A stretch of DNA of 64,000 nucleotides from Eustoma russellianum (lineage: Eukaryota; Streptophyta; Magnoliopsida; Gentianales; Gentianaceae): positions 12,701,192 through 12,765,191 of the forward strand of contig AP025065.1 of the NCBI GenBank assembly GCA_036186865.1, given 5' to 3'. A program made the position numbers and the translations under genes. Within the stretch, counting starts at the first letter, position 1. Each line of letters opens with the position of its first letter. Positions 22,220 through 33,647 of the stretch are shown in pieces. A model generated the notes under the pieces. That model was not told the origin of the DNA and did no database searches. It was given only the letters and a program-made list of their open reading frames with translations.

Positions 22220-23109
22220 AAGATTTTTTGAAAAAGACACATACACATTTATTCCAACGTACTACCGACACGTTATATATTTTATGTACGTACGTTAACG
22301 TCACACCATCATACTTAGCTCATGTTTATGAGTATATTCAGGTCTTATATCATATGATATAAGTCATGGTGATGACAAATTAAATACGACAAGTTAAAAG
22401 GTTCTAAACCGAAAATTATCGTATCGGGCGAATACCGAAACTTCGCCAACGTGTCACTTACTTGCCATAAATAGATGGCCAGCCCCTACACTTCAAAAAT
22501 AGCCATAATTTTCGTGGCTTACATGGTATGTGTAGCCATAAAATCATTCCATGTTGGAACACACAAATCACCCCACATTAAGGCCAAATTGTGGAGATTC
22601 TAATTTCAATTTTGTCACATGTCTAGGCGCCACTTTAATCAGCCTTATGAGCTGAATATTAAAGTTTAATTTATGTATATTATGTGTAACATAATATATA
22701 TAACATGTGCAAAAATTTGGAATTTAATTAGAGAAAAATCGGGTAATCGATAAACATCGAAAATTCGATTTTCTACGTACACGACACATGGAACGTTTTT
22801 GGCACATCATACAACATGTATCTAGACACTTTTCACATATTTCATACATCTCAAAGTTTTCTAGAAAATTCAATTAAGGGCTGATTGGAATATACCATGT
22901 GTGTATTATTAAATGTGCACTATTTTACAAAGTTTGAAAAAATAAAATTCAGCACAAGCACAAATCTATTCACACGCCTATATCAGCTGAGATGGAGCAT
23001 ATGTGGAGCCTTGTTGGCTTATTGATTGGTCAAGAATGAAGCATACAATGTTGATGACATAAAGGAAGAAGCTACACAAGGTAACAATTCAAATTTTGTC
23101 ACAATTGTG

Positions 23110-23465
23110 ACACATGCTGAAAATTCAGCATGTGTGCTAATGTATGGCCGATTTTATCATCATTATGGGGGATATTTTACTTCTTGATTAAGTTGGATTA
23201 ATTGGAAGACAATTTGGAAATATTTTGAATAAGTTATGGAATTAAAATTGTGATATTTTGAATATCACACATGCTGAAAATTTCAGCATGTGTGGGAATT
23301 TATATGGCCGAATTTTTGGCCTTGTTAATATCTAATTTTTATTTCACAATTTGATAAAGATGTCTTGCACTAAATGATGATTGAATTCTTGGATTAAATC
23401 AATACAAAATAGGCAATATTTTGAATAAGAGGTGGATGTTACACATGCTGAAATTTCAGCATGTG
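23110..23465 (+). repeat. Three CACATGCTGAAA palindromes in the 3' LTR of D
   Basis: Same array as in the 5' LTR. Here the first two copies are perfect or near-perfect inverted repeats of 26-29 bases, better matched than in the 5' LTR. Confidence 0.75.
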
Positions 23466-24867
23466 CAAGACATGTAATGGCCGAATTTTACATGCCTTTT
23501 GTAAGAAAATTGTCTTGCTTAATTTATGTGATGATCTTGGAAGTTATGGTAACTATTTTATGATGATTTTGGAACATGTTTTAAGCGGTATTCTCAGATT
23601 CTCCTAGTCATCAAGTGATGACAATATCCAACCAATCAATGAGTGCCAAGTAAGCAAAAGTTTAATGATCATCCAATGAGAAGATGCCAAGTAAGCAAAG
23701 ACATGTCACAATGATGCCACACATTCTTCCAAGGACTTAGAAGATAATTTTCAAGAAGGGGAGAGCACCCAAGGGGGGCGGCCAACACATGTTAAAAAGA
23801 AAGGAATAAGAGCAAAACAAAACAAGAACAAGCTTTGCAATCATGAAGCATCAAAAACGCCTAGTCTTCTTCTTCTACACTCTCTTTCTTTCTTCTTCCT
23901 AAAAGCCTACTGTACTTACATTCATATACTTGAATAGGCTTCATCTAGACCACCACATATTCTTTTATCATTGTAAAAGATTGATCAAGGTGTGATCAAT
24001 CTTAGACTTGCAAGGTGGTGGTGTTCGTGTGCATTGTATTCAACATACAAGGTTTGTAAAGGGTTGGAGTTGGTGTATAACTCCATCAAACCTGTGATAA
24101 GGTGTTTTTGTGTTGTGTGATTAGTGTGAACCGAGGAAGGTGTCCTCGAAGACTGGAGTAGGTTGTTTATAACCGAACCAGTATAAAATTCTTGGTGTCA
24201 TTTACTTTCAGCACTTACTTTCAGTTTCATCACTGTTTATCATTTTTAACCACTTTCGTAAAAATAGTAAACGAATTTCAAAAATTATGAAACTTTCAAG
24301 AAACATAGCCACACGTCTTAGGTTCTTTTGGCATAAGTTTCAACCCTTTTGGAGAAGTATAAGTCACCCAAACATCCAAAGTTCTGAGACTAGTGCAGTC
24401 TAATTTTCAGGCTTGCAAAGGTTGAGACTTTGATCGTATTTGACTAACTTTCCAAAAGAATTTTTCAAAACTGTTTCAACTCATTTAAATAAAACTTATA
24501 AGGGGTTAGTCGTTAAAGTTTCAGAGCATTTGGAGTTACGTACAAATAGGAATTAATTTTTCAAATCAGTCTACCGTTTCTGGCAGATTTGCGCAATCTG
24601 ACCACCAACGAATTTTCAAGGGGTTAGATGTTGAATTTAAATCTGAAATTTTTAGGAGCACTCATAACATCTGAGGCTAAGTTCTCTGAAAATTTCAGAA
24701 TTTTTGAAGACCTACAACCTAGTTTTAAAAACGTTTTAAAACTGGTCCTGAAAACAGAAACTGTTAGCAGAAGTTGAGTTCTTGAGTCAAAACTATTTTA
24801 AAAACCACACTTTTCACACCAACTATTCAACCCCTCCCCCTTCTAGTGGTGGCTTGCAGATCGTACA

Positions 24868-24872
24868 AATTT
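24868..24872. repeat. Target-site duplication of D, right (AATTT)
   Basis: Partner of 13505-13509. Confidence 0.9.
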
Positions 24873-25173
24873 TGTAAGGTCAAATTTCTCTAAGACACTT
24901 TCTGAAACCAGGTGGTTCATGGCCAAAACAAGAACAATCATGAGATTCAAAAAGGTGTTAAAGAAATGTTGTGTTAGTATTGTTGTCTGGGTTCACAACA
25001 AAGGTCGGTTAGTTCAAGACATCAAGTCACTAGTTAGCCGAGTGGATCCGATAGTATATCACTAAGAAAGATTCAAACTCAGAAGCTACCTCTTCTGATG
25101 CAACATTTTTTTGTCTGACTTCTCGGTAGAGTCTGCATAAACACTTGCATTAATTCCCATTCATGTGGAGGAT
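24873..25173 (+). other. 3' untranslated region of element C, right part
   Basis: Resumes at TTGTAAGGTCAAATTTCTC and matches 7507-7807 of B, ending in the weakened purine tract ATGTGGAGGAT before the LTR at 25174. No gene. Confidence 0.65.
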
Positions 25174-26635
25174 CGTTTGAGAAATTGGAAAGAAATTGAA
25201 AATGAGCCAAATTACAAACTATGGTTAGTGACGTACTTTGAGCTAATTCATGATTAGTTTCATTAATAATGAGTAGAAATTAATGATTCCTTAATTATCT
25301 ATGCGACGAGTTGATAATTTTAGGCTTTTGAATCACTCAATTCCGATACCGGGTGAATGAGAAATTAATGCTCAAAGAAAGGAGAAAAGTCAGCTCCGCT
25401 CGGTCCATATCTGATGGGTTCAGGTTGCGGACCGATTTGTGGCCTGATGGGATCAGGTTGCAGACTGAGCTAACGGGCTCAAGTCACGGGCTGTAGACGA
25501 TTGGCCGGGTCCTATACCAGCAGGTCGGATCTTGTCAGCTGTGGTGAAGTTTGTTTGAGTTTAAACTTCTCTAGGTTGTTAAGATAGGCTAAGGTTAAAT
25601 TTGAAAAGTTGTTGAGCTTTAACCGACTGAGCTGACCTGAATTTGTTAAGATTTGATGGCTCAGATTGAACTGTTATTCGATCTGACTGAGGGCAGACCT
25701 GGTGCGGTTATCTGATTTAAGGGTTCAGGCCGAACAGTATCTGATCCTACGACTGTGGTTGAACTGGCTGTAACAGACTGGCCTCAAAATTTCCCTATAA
25801 ATTAGTGGCCTGGCTGACCTCTGTGGACACTCACTCAGAATCCGAAGTTCTTCCTCTTTCTCTGCAATCTGCTCCTCTCTGCATATTCATTCTCCTGCAT
25901 ACAGAAAACATTCTGCATTTAAAGTAATCTAAGATGTTAAGGACAGCTTACAAGTTCGTTGAGTTCATACGCTGTAGTGTCGCTCGTTTGAACTGACTTT
26001 TGTTGTATCCTGGGAGATGATTGCTCTATCCGGTTGGACACAGTATACATGACCAATACGTCTTAAGGAAAGAGTCTTGGAATCACCTCGGATCTCTGCT
26101 CAGCTGAGTTGTTGAGATTATTTCCCAGCTAAGCTCTGATTTGTGTTGAGCTCTGCTGATCGAAGGATGTAGCATCACTTTGTTGTACAGTGTTGCCGAG
26201 CTGAGCTCTGCTGCGTGTTGAGCTCTGCTGTTTGGCTGAGAGCATTCATTGTTCTATAGCACTGCCGTGCTGAGCTCTGCTGGTATGCTGAGCTCAGCTG
26301 AAGCGGCTGAAAGCATAACTGTTGGTCTGCTGTGCTAAGGTGCCGAGGTCGACAGGTCGGCCATTAATCCAGAACCGCAAATACAATTGCGCTGACTGGA
26401 CTAATCTGATCTGACTGATCAGTCTGAGGTTAGGTCAGCTCGGCTGAAGTGCTGTTGCACTGAGGTTGGCAGGTTGGCTGATTGTTCAGTAGGCTAACAC
26501 AATTGCGCTATCTGGATTGTCTTGACCTGGTAGGCCGGTCCGACCTGATCTGAGTTTTGCAGGTCGGTCACTGCTTTATATCACAAGTAAACTGTACAGA
26601 AGTCAATTTTGTCTGACTTGAATTTATTTACAACA
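25174..26635 (+). repeat. 3' LTR of element C (1462 bp)
   Basis: Homologous to 7808-9251 throughout; its first base is C rather than T (CGTTTGAGAAATTGG), ends TTTACAACA. TATAAAT at 25796-25802, primer-like segment 26055-26067, long U5 with GCTGAGCTCTGCTG repeats (26105-26300) and paired AGGTCGGCCATT / AGGTTGGCTGATT blocks. No target duplication could be matched because the 5' partner is joined to B. Confidence 0.88.
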
Positions 26636-26705
26636 TAGAATACCAGGCATTTGAAAAAATAGCTACCGCTTCCTCCATCATTAATCATGTTTCTTGAGGC
26701 ATGCT

Positions 26706-26888
26706 ATGGGAGATGGTGCAGGTAAGTCAAAAAAAAAAACAGGTTGAGTAGAAAGAGGAGTCATGAGCTTTTAAGACCATGGTGCAAGTTGCAATGGAGA
26801 TGGTGCAGGTAAGTAAAAAAAAAAAAAAAAAACAGGTTGAGTAGAAAGAGGAGTCATGAGCTTTTAAGACCATGATGCAAGTTGCAAC
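26706..26888 (+). repeat. Tandem duplication of about 88-95 bp containing an A-run
   Basis: Two direct copies of a unit starting GGAGATGGTGCAGGTAAGT, an A-run (10 then 18 A), then CAGGTTGAGTAGAAAGAGG and ending AAGTTGCAA. The copies differ mainly in A-run length and one or two bases, so the event is recent relative to surrounding relics. Confidence 0.85.
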
Positions 26889-27163
26889 AACATATGTTAT
26901 AAGTTAATTGTTCTAAAAACCAACAATATGCACCGCCATAGCAGCTGTGATGAGGAATAGCTCAGTAAAATAGCTGAAAGGCTTTGTGGGGAGGACTGGA
27001 ATATCTAACAAAATATTCTACTGAGTTGAAGGCTATTAAGGAAGCTCTGTTACTTGCCATAGTAATGGGAATAAAAAAAGGGTTTGGTTGAAGTCTGATT
27101 CAGCAATCAGAGCTTCACGTGGTTGCAAACATGGATTATAAATGGATCAAGCAATTATCCAAG

Positions 27164-29154
27164 TGTCATGACCTGAGCCTTTAGGCCCCATTCAAGAAAT
27201 ACAAAGCTTCTTCATACGCCATAATTACGTCATCCCAATTAAACAAATAAAACTCAATAAAAATAACTAAAACCATTCAATATATATCCAAAATAATCCT
27301 TGATCAAATGAAATATCACATTGTTGAATAAACTACACCAACATTCAAATAATAACTCTTACGAACTAATCTAAAAATACTGACTAAAGTTCAAACAACT
27401 AGGAAACAATCAAATTTCGAGACTATTCTCCGAGCTCCTTCACCATCCCGACTCATAATCCTCCTCAATGTAAATATATTTATAGTCATTCTCATCTGTA
27501 AAATGGTAAGTGCTGATGTGAGCGAAACAATGCGTTCATTAAGTAATATGACTATCTTTTGTGTGGTCATGTATGTCAGACAACAAGTTTTGAAATAACA
27601 ATAACTTTCATAAAATAAAAATATAATAAAGCCTCAAGCTTCCCATGTTTAAATACTACATAGAGTACTTTTAATTTTTAGCTCTTAACTGACTTATACC
27701 ATTCGCCAGAGTACACTGTCTAAAAAATTCTTTTTAAATAGACTCATGGATCCCAACCATGGAAGAGAGCATGAGGCTAAACCCTCCATGTTTCCGGCAC
27801 TTTGCTTGAAAATTTTTTTAGAAGAATTAACTTATAACATATACTTTCATCATTTGACCAGTCATGCGACACGAGTATAATTTATTTAGAGCACAAAACT
27901 TCTCATTTTATAACCATATATCATCAATAAATTTACACATAAAGCACATATTTCATAAAATATAACATACTTCTACATGATCCAATTTAATATAAAGTAG
28001 ACATGTAAAAATATAATTTCATAAAACCACTTTTGCAAAACACAAAAGGTAGTTAGACCGCTTACTTCGAATTTGGTACTTAATTTCTCCTCGTTCTACA
28101 CTCAAACCTAAATAATTTCAGCATAGAGATTCTCACTTAACAACCTTATCATTATAACTTATTTTACTTAAATCTATTAGTTACTACTTAGGATATCTTT
28201 TTAGAAATAATCTACAACTTCTAAGGCTTAATAATACTTCATCCGTAAATTATCCCAAAACCAAGCACATCTCAAATTCTATAGGATCTAGTCTTCTACC
28301 CATGTAACCAGGGTTCAAATCACGGTTATAGTTTTTTGCCTATTTTCTAATTACAATTTAATTGATATAAATACAAATATAATCATCCATAACACAATAT
28401 GATAACATCAACCTAGTGGACTTGAAGCTGTCCTCTCACCTAAATCACCCGAGATTGAAAACGGTTGTGCCGCAGAATTTTTTCCTTCCTTTTTTCTTTT
28501 TGTTTCTTTTCCTTTCCTTTCCCTCCTCTCCCTCTTCCTTTTTTCCTCACGGCTCCAGTCTCTCTTCCTTTTCTTTTCTTCCTTTATTTTCCTATTCCTT
28601 CTCTCTTTCTTACCTTTTTTCTTTTTCTTCTCTTTTATTTTCTTTTCCTTCTCTTCTCCTTCTTCTCATGCTCTCCCATCCTCTCTCTCTTTTTTTATTT
28701 TATGATTCTCCAATCCACATACCAAATTCTATACATTGAACAATATTCCAAAATATCAACTTCTTAAATATAGTATAGAACTTACATGCTTACCTTGAAT
28801 TTGACCAAATTGCGAACATCCCTATTTCCACCGACACACATCTTCCCAAAACCAACACCTTTTTTTTTCTTTCTCGTTGCTATGTGCATTTTGTTTTGGG
28901 GTTTTGGTGATTGATATATTATTTATAAAGAATTTTCCATTAGGTTTCTAATTTCATTAAGACTCATTTTCCTCTTATACTAATACATGTTTATAGGTAT
29001 CTTTTTCACTCATATTTATCTATCTCCTGCCATAGTTATCATGTAACAAGTTTATGTCTCATAATTATCTATTTTACTCGATTATATTTCTATTACTTTA
29101 TTTATTATTACCATTATTATTATTTATCGATTTATAAAAGCATCAGATATAACA
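27164..29154 (-). repeat. Solo LTR (1991 bp) with target duplication CCAAG
   Basis: On the plus strand it begins TGTCATGACCTGAGCC and ends CAGATATAACA, flanked by CCAAG at 27159-27163 and 29155-29159. The minus orientation is preferred because Gypsy LTRs in plants often end GGTC(A/G)TGACA; this is a judgement. No internal region is present, so the element was lost by LTR-LTR recombination. Holds the pyrimidine tract 28480-28700 and no gene. A diverged inverted relative lies at 31915-32045. Confidence 0.82.
28480..28700. repeat. Pyrimidine-rich tract inside the solo LTR
   Basis: About 220 bases almost free of purines on the plus strand (runs of T and C such as TTTCCTTTCCTTTCCCTCC). Apparent Phe/Ser/Leu-rich reading frames here are low-complexity artefacts. 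Confidence 0.8.
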
Positions 29155-29335
29155 CCAAGACTATAAAGCATTAAAGGAACTAGGTGATTAGGATGCAGTG
29201 ATAACCTGCGTGTCCAGAGGAAGGATAAATTGACTGATGCTTTAGTAGCTTTGAGCCATGATATGAACATCCCAATAAAGATGATGGATGACCCATCCAA
29301 TAAGGTGTTGCAAGTTTCTCTAGATGATTAAAAGG

Positions 29336-29658
29336 ATGTAATATGTAGGGGAAAATTCAAAAAAATATTGGTTTTTAATAAGAAATTTTACAAATATGGT
29401 ATGTTTCAAAAAAAATTCAAAAAACAGTTAAGGCGCCATTAGACGATGTAAGGCATCATTCAAAATAGTGCCTTAGACGAAACCATCTTTTAACACCTAA
29501 AAACCGCTACAGGAACCTGACAACGGACATACCTAAGGCGCCATTTTGGGAGTACAATATAAATAATCGCACTATTGTAGTTCTGAAGATATTATAAATT
29601 TCTAGTCCTTTGCAACTATAACCCCGATATTACATTCATTTCCTGTAATATATACACA
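29336..29658. other. Spacer with GGCGCC-containing repeats
   Basis: No gene. AAGGCGCCATT occurs twice (about 29432 and 29535) and a related AAGGCATCATT once, with reversed GTGCCTTAGACG near 29471. This may be the edge of a DNA transposon belonging to the following MULE-like fragment, but clear terminal inverted repeats were not found. Confidence 0.35.
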
Positions 29659-30300
29659 ATGGGAATAGCAGCAAAAAATCAAAAAATCCAAATTGGTTTG
29701 TATTATGGAGGTCAAATGATAAATTCATAAAATAGAATTTCGTATGATCGTCCTTCGACTAAAATGATGAGGGTGTCAAACGATATCGCATATATAAAGT
29801 TTAAAGAGCGAGTTAAATCTGGATTGTATATGGATATAGATGTTGGAGCAATTAAGCTGGTCTGTCGCTACCAATTCGAGTCTAATGGGTCTGGTTACGT
29901 TTACATCATAGCTAATATTTCTGACAAAGAATACTTGCCAATTTGTTGTCTAACCCTTCCAATTATGGAGATATATATGACAGTGCATGATGTTCAACCA
30001 CCCACCGCAGATGTTGTTGGTGGTACTGTGGACTGAGATATTATGGTTGGATCTTCAAATCATGTGGTTTGAAGCTGCTCATTACATACCAATGTAGGAG
30101 ATCAACAAAGAGAAGTTGTGGTGAAAATGACGACAATAACGATGATGATGAAGAATTCAAGGACAAGGATGAGGACGATGAAGATGGTTTGGAGAACCTA
30201 GTGGATGAGGAGGATTAGTGCCTTAGCCAGGTACCTCATTTTGACGAAAACGTTGCGTTCACAGAGAGATGGTTCGCCACAAAAACAATCAGAAGTGTGG
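29659..30300 (+). pseudogene. MuDR/MULE transposase N-terminal-like fragment
   Basis: An ATG at 29659 opens MGIAAKNQKIQIGLYYGG, a TAA follows at 29728, then the same frame continues NRISYDRPSTKMMRV...IYMTVHDVQPP to a TGA at 30034. The pattern of GG, (I/V)xYxxP, a short helix and a second beta-rich stretch is like the N-terminal region of plant Mutator-type transposases. A very acidic stretch follows in another frame (DNDDDEEFKDKDEDDED), also usual in those proteins. The catalytic domain is absent. The family call is from recalled pattern only. Confidence 0.5.
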
Positions 30301-30742
30301 TTTGTGTAAACAAGTAGAATGCAATCGTAACACTTGTCCTAATGCATAACAACTTGGGAATATTGATATATAGGTAGTTGTTATGCACTCATTTGATGTT
30401 GGTTATTTGTAACCTTTGGATGCTAGTTGTAGTAATGTTTCTTATGCACTCATTTTAACTACTTAGTGATGATGTTCTCGTTTTATTATGTTAATGATAT
30501 GACATTACAAATGAGATGACTCTCTTGGTACTTGGGGCACATCATAACAAGATTACACTTCATTACAATCATAATCGAAAGCAAGATCTTCACACATTAC
30601 AATCAAAAAAGTTCAATCAACTACTACTTCAAAGCTAGGATTTTAGCCGCTACGGTCCTTCTACTACATTTAAGCTTCATTGCCCGTATTGTTAGAAAAA
30701 TGACCTAAGATGAAATCAGAATCAAAATCAAGATCTTCATTT
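30301..30742. other. No gene seen
   Basis: AT-rich sequence without recognisable coding or repeat structure. Confidence 0.4.
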
Positions 30743-31048
30743 TCAACTAGAGCTTCCTGGTACAGTTGTTAGAGATCTTTCACACATAGGTGGATCAAAC
30801 CATTGAAAGAATCTACATCCTCCACCACTAACTTTAGAAAAGAAAGTGTTATGCTTAACGTTGGAAGAAAACACAAGTTTGCAGTCATTCAAGTCGAGAA
30901 ACAATTTACCTAAAAATTTGGAGTACCAAGGAAACTTCGGCCATGTTAACATCGGTCCAAGAGATGGTCTTCGACATTGTACGCTATATCTGGACATTTT
31001 GTAATTAAGTGATAATACTATCGTAATGATAATAGACAAAGGGGACAA
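30743..31048 (-). pseudogene. GRF-type zinc finger-like fragment
   Basis: A 101-codon minus-strand frame contains SGGGCRFFQWFDPPMCERS, which fits the end of plant GRF zinc-finger domains (C-x-F-F-x-W-x-D-P-P). An upstream Cys-containing stretch (QCRRPS) may be the start of the finger but the usual spacing is lost, so it is either broken or coincidental. Such small GRF proteins are common and often lie within repeats. Low certainty. Confidence 0.4.
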
Positions 31049-31914
31049 AAGATAATCACATGAAAAAGATAATTACAATAAGCACTTTTTGTTGGATGAT
31101 AAATACAAGATAAAGACAAAAATGAAGAGTCATAGTAGTAAAAGAATGTGTAGTAAGATTAGGAATCTGCCGTGAATGACTTCTACAAATAGAGGATGAG
31201 ACCTCAAAAAGTTTATACGCATAACAAGATGGTGGAGGTGCACAAGCGCGGGTAGCACTAAACAATTTGTTCGGCCAAAAAAGTAAGTTTCAATTCCATG
31301 CTTTAGGTTTTCTGTTTCATTATGATACTGTATAATTAAATAATTAAATTAGTGTAAGAGGTTGAGCAGATTTAGTTTTATGTGGAAGTTGCACTATCAA
31401 ATTAAGGGAAAACAATTGACCTAAGATGCTGGAGACTATCTTACATATTAGAAAAAAGTTTTGCTGCTAAATAGACTTGGACGAAAGAATGAAAAACATT
31501 TGAGCAGGCAAAGGTCCTACCGGACTACTGATTAGGTTGCGATTATCATGTGTTACATTAGCCCAAGATTGTCAATTTAGGAAATTCTACACATATTTTT
31601 AATATTAACCTATTAGTTGGATGATAACCGTTTGTAGAAAAATCTAAGTTAGAGTGGGGCCTCGACATGAAACTCTAAGAAGAATCATATAGGAAAGGGA
31701 AAAAGAATTAATCTGGGTAAATACATAATTGATGATACTGCTTTATGATTTTAGGCCCCAGAGTATATCAAGAAAGACCTTTGTTGTAAAATTAGCCGAT
31801 TAGACGTAAGTGGTCTAATTCCTTTTTGTGTATTTGCGAAAGTGTTTTTACGAAATTATATATTTACATGTCTATTTTGATATTAAATTCGATGATGTAG
31901 AATTATGTTGCTTT
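31049..31914. other. No gene seen
   Basis: AT-rich relic sequence; no family recognised. Confidence 0.4.
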
Positions 31915-32045
31915 TTTATAAAGTATGTGTTTTATGTGGAAGTTATTGATGATATGTGGTTTATGAAATGAGAAGTTTTTGTGCTCTTAAATAAATTATA
32001 CCGTGTCGCATGACAGGTCAAATAATTAATGTGTATGTTACAAGT
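31915..32045 (+). repeat. Fragment related to the 27164-29154 LTR, inverted
   Basis: TTTATGTGGAAGTTATTGAT, GAGAAGTTTTTGTGCTC and GTGTCGCATGACAGGTCAAA match the reverse complement of about 27845-27985. It shows that the same LTR family inserted at least twice in this region, in opposite orientations. Confidence 0.7.
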
Positions 32046-32271
32046 TACTCGTTCTAGTGATGTTCGCAAGCGAGTTGCTAGAGACACACATCGTAATTCT
32101 TAACTATATTGATATCATAATTTGACCTTGCTCACACATAATTATAAATAAAACTTTTTGAAACTTTTCAACCTTACCAAATTCTCAACATGAGATACCA
32201 TGAAATGTAAAGTACCTAATACCTAAATTGTGAAATATGACCACTGTTGTTAAACTTTCAAATGTCATAGT

Positions 32272-32720
32272 TGTTAGGAAATCGACAAGATCACTACAAA
32301 AAATGCGTAGTGAAAAAACAAAACTTGATCTCCGATTTTTTACCAAGGATCTATATTGTTCGTTTTCGATGAAAAAACTCAAAAATTACCTCTGTAGATT
32401 CGAAATTTGCAGATGAAGGACGTGTGATGACACGAATACTCTCTGCCGGTATCCACATGAATGCTTTCGTTCGGAGTGCTAATTCTTGAAACGGCAAGGC
32501 TTAGAGAACTCGTTTTCTCCAAAAACAGCTCTGGTTTTCTTTCCTCTCTGTTCTCACTGTACGAGACACACCAGGATATATACATATACATAGATATTAA
32601 AATCCGAGTCCTAATCGGATTAGTTAAGCCAATCAAAATCCATATCAAATATGGATCCTGTTAAGATTGGATAAGACTATTCAGAATCTATATCAGATAT
32701 AGATTTGTCGTTATTATTCG

Positions 32721-32765
<45 letters not shown>

Positions 32766-33647
32766 TAAAAATAATAATAATAACAATAATAATTAATATC
32801 TAATATTAATATTATTAATATCAGCCCATACACATTTTGTGTGTGACCCAATAGGTCCATATTAATTGGTAGTCGGTTAAATCTCCATTGAACAAACAAG
32901 TCGTAATTGGTCTCTAACAAGACATTACGTTTCCCCAATTAATATAAGTACAGTCCAACTAGCCTAATAATAATACATGTATTAATTTCTTTGTCACACG
33001 ATATCTAGGTTGAACATAAGTCATGGTAAGCGTCGTACTTATATTGTTCAAATGTATGATTACTCGATCTCCAAGTAGACTGATAAAACAAATGATATTG
33101 ATCACACTATCAATTCATTTGAGCACGGCCATGCATTTACAGTCTCACTAATCGAGGGACCCAAAGATATCTCTCTCAAAAGAGAGGGACAAATTCTATC
33201 TTGATTGTTCAATATCCTCTACATAATTTCTATCATATTCGATCATGACCTTTAATATTATCTAGTTACGGACAACGTTTGATCATGTCAAAATATAATA
33301 GTCCTTATGTTGGAAACTATGACAATCTCAAGTCTAAGGATTAAAACATGACTATCATGAGATTTACTTATGACGCTAATCAATGTAGTAATCTCATGAT
33401 GGGTCTATCCAATACATTGTTCTCTAACAAGTATCTATAAGATTGATTTGTATCACCATATACATAATCATCTCATGATTATCAAATCAATACTCATACT
33501 GGTTATAAATTATTTTATCTCTATAAAAATAATGAACCAGGGACATATATCATAATTGTGTAACATAGTAATCAACAATAATGATAATAAAATCTCTTTA
33601 TTAATAATAAATGTACAACATAAACATCCAAATCATGGCCTAGGACA
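32272..33647 (-). repeat. Probable LTR (solo or orphan), minus strand
   Basis: On the minus strand it starts TGTCCTAGGCCATG and ends GATTTCCTAACA. Inside are features typical of LTRs: a TATA-like TATATATCC followed by a leader, an AT microsatellite (about 32724-32759) and the CACGGCCATGCATT ... AGATATCTCTCTC block that recurs in plant LTRs. No primer site follows, so it may be solo. Flanks CATAG and CATAC are only near matches, so a target duplication is not proven. Confidence 0.5.

Larger units (their letters stand above)
13510..24867 (+). mobile_element. Element D: complete SIRE/Maximus-like Copia element nested in element C
   Basis: Long LTRs (2.9 and 3.1 kb), initiator-Met primer site, gag-pol and polypurine tract. 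Flanked by a five-base target duplication AATTT (13505-13509 and 24868-24872). SIRE-like calls rest on long LTRs, the UBN2-type gag with HEGTSQVKESK, the CCHC knuckle and the RT-RNase H sequence. No extra ORF is present after pol. Breaks in gag, protease and integrase make it defective, although RT-RNase H is open over 567 codons. Confidence 0.93.
21808..24867 (+). repeat. 3' LTR of element D (3060 bp)
   Basis: Same ends and order as 13510-16447, with scattered base changes. It carries an extra segment with an AT dinucleotide run (22169-22219) and flanking sequence absent from the 5' copy. Confidence 0.92.
7808..26635 (+). mobile_element. Element C: Tork-like Copia element interrupted by element D
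   Basis: LTR 7808-9251, gag-pol 9324-13274, 3' untranslated region 13275-13509, then element D (13510-24867), then the rest of the untranslated region (24873-25173) and the 3' LTR 25174-26635. Removing D and one copy of AATTT rejoins sequence that matches the intact element B region (GAGAATTTTGTAAGGTC). The two LTRs have clearly diverged, so C is older than D. Confidence 0.9.
26890..29335 (+). pseudogene. RNase H-like (reverse transcriptase-like) fragment split by a solo LTR
   Basis: The left part (about 26920-27163) reads, with stops, IAAVMRNSS, LKAIKEALLLAIVMGIKKG, then LKSDSAIRAS after a one-base shift, and finally KWIKQLSK in a shifted frame. The right part (29160-29330) reads VSRGKDKLTDALVALSHDMN. 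Together they resemble an RNase H fold of the kind found at the end of plant non-LTR elements or as the extra RNase H of Tat-type Gypsy elements; the D/E/D/D pattern can be partly followed (ELKA, DSA, TDAL). Removing the solo LTR (27164-29154) and one CCAAG joins the halves in frame. Which element it came from is not settled. Confidence 0.5.

Noticed and set aside
28416..28767. Phe/Ser/Leu-rich frames that could look like membrane proteins
   Set aside because: They come from a pyrimidine-rich tract inside the solo LTR.
29432..29550. AAGGCGCCATT repeats as terminal inverted repeats of a DNA transposon
   Set aside because: Two copies are direct rather than inverted, and no partner was found beyond the MULE-like fragment.
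32293..32313. CACTACAAAAAATGCGTAGTG resembles a CACTA transposon end
   Set aside because: It lies inside the probable LTR, no second end or three-base duplication was found, and it is a short self-complementary stretch.
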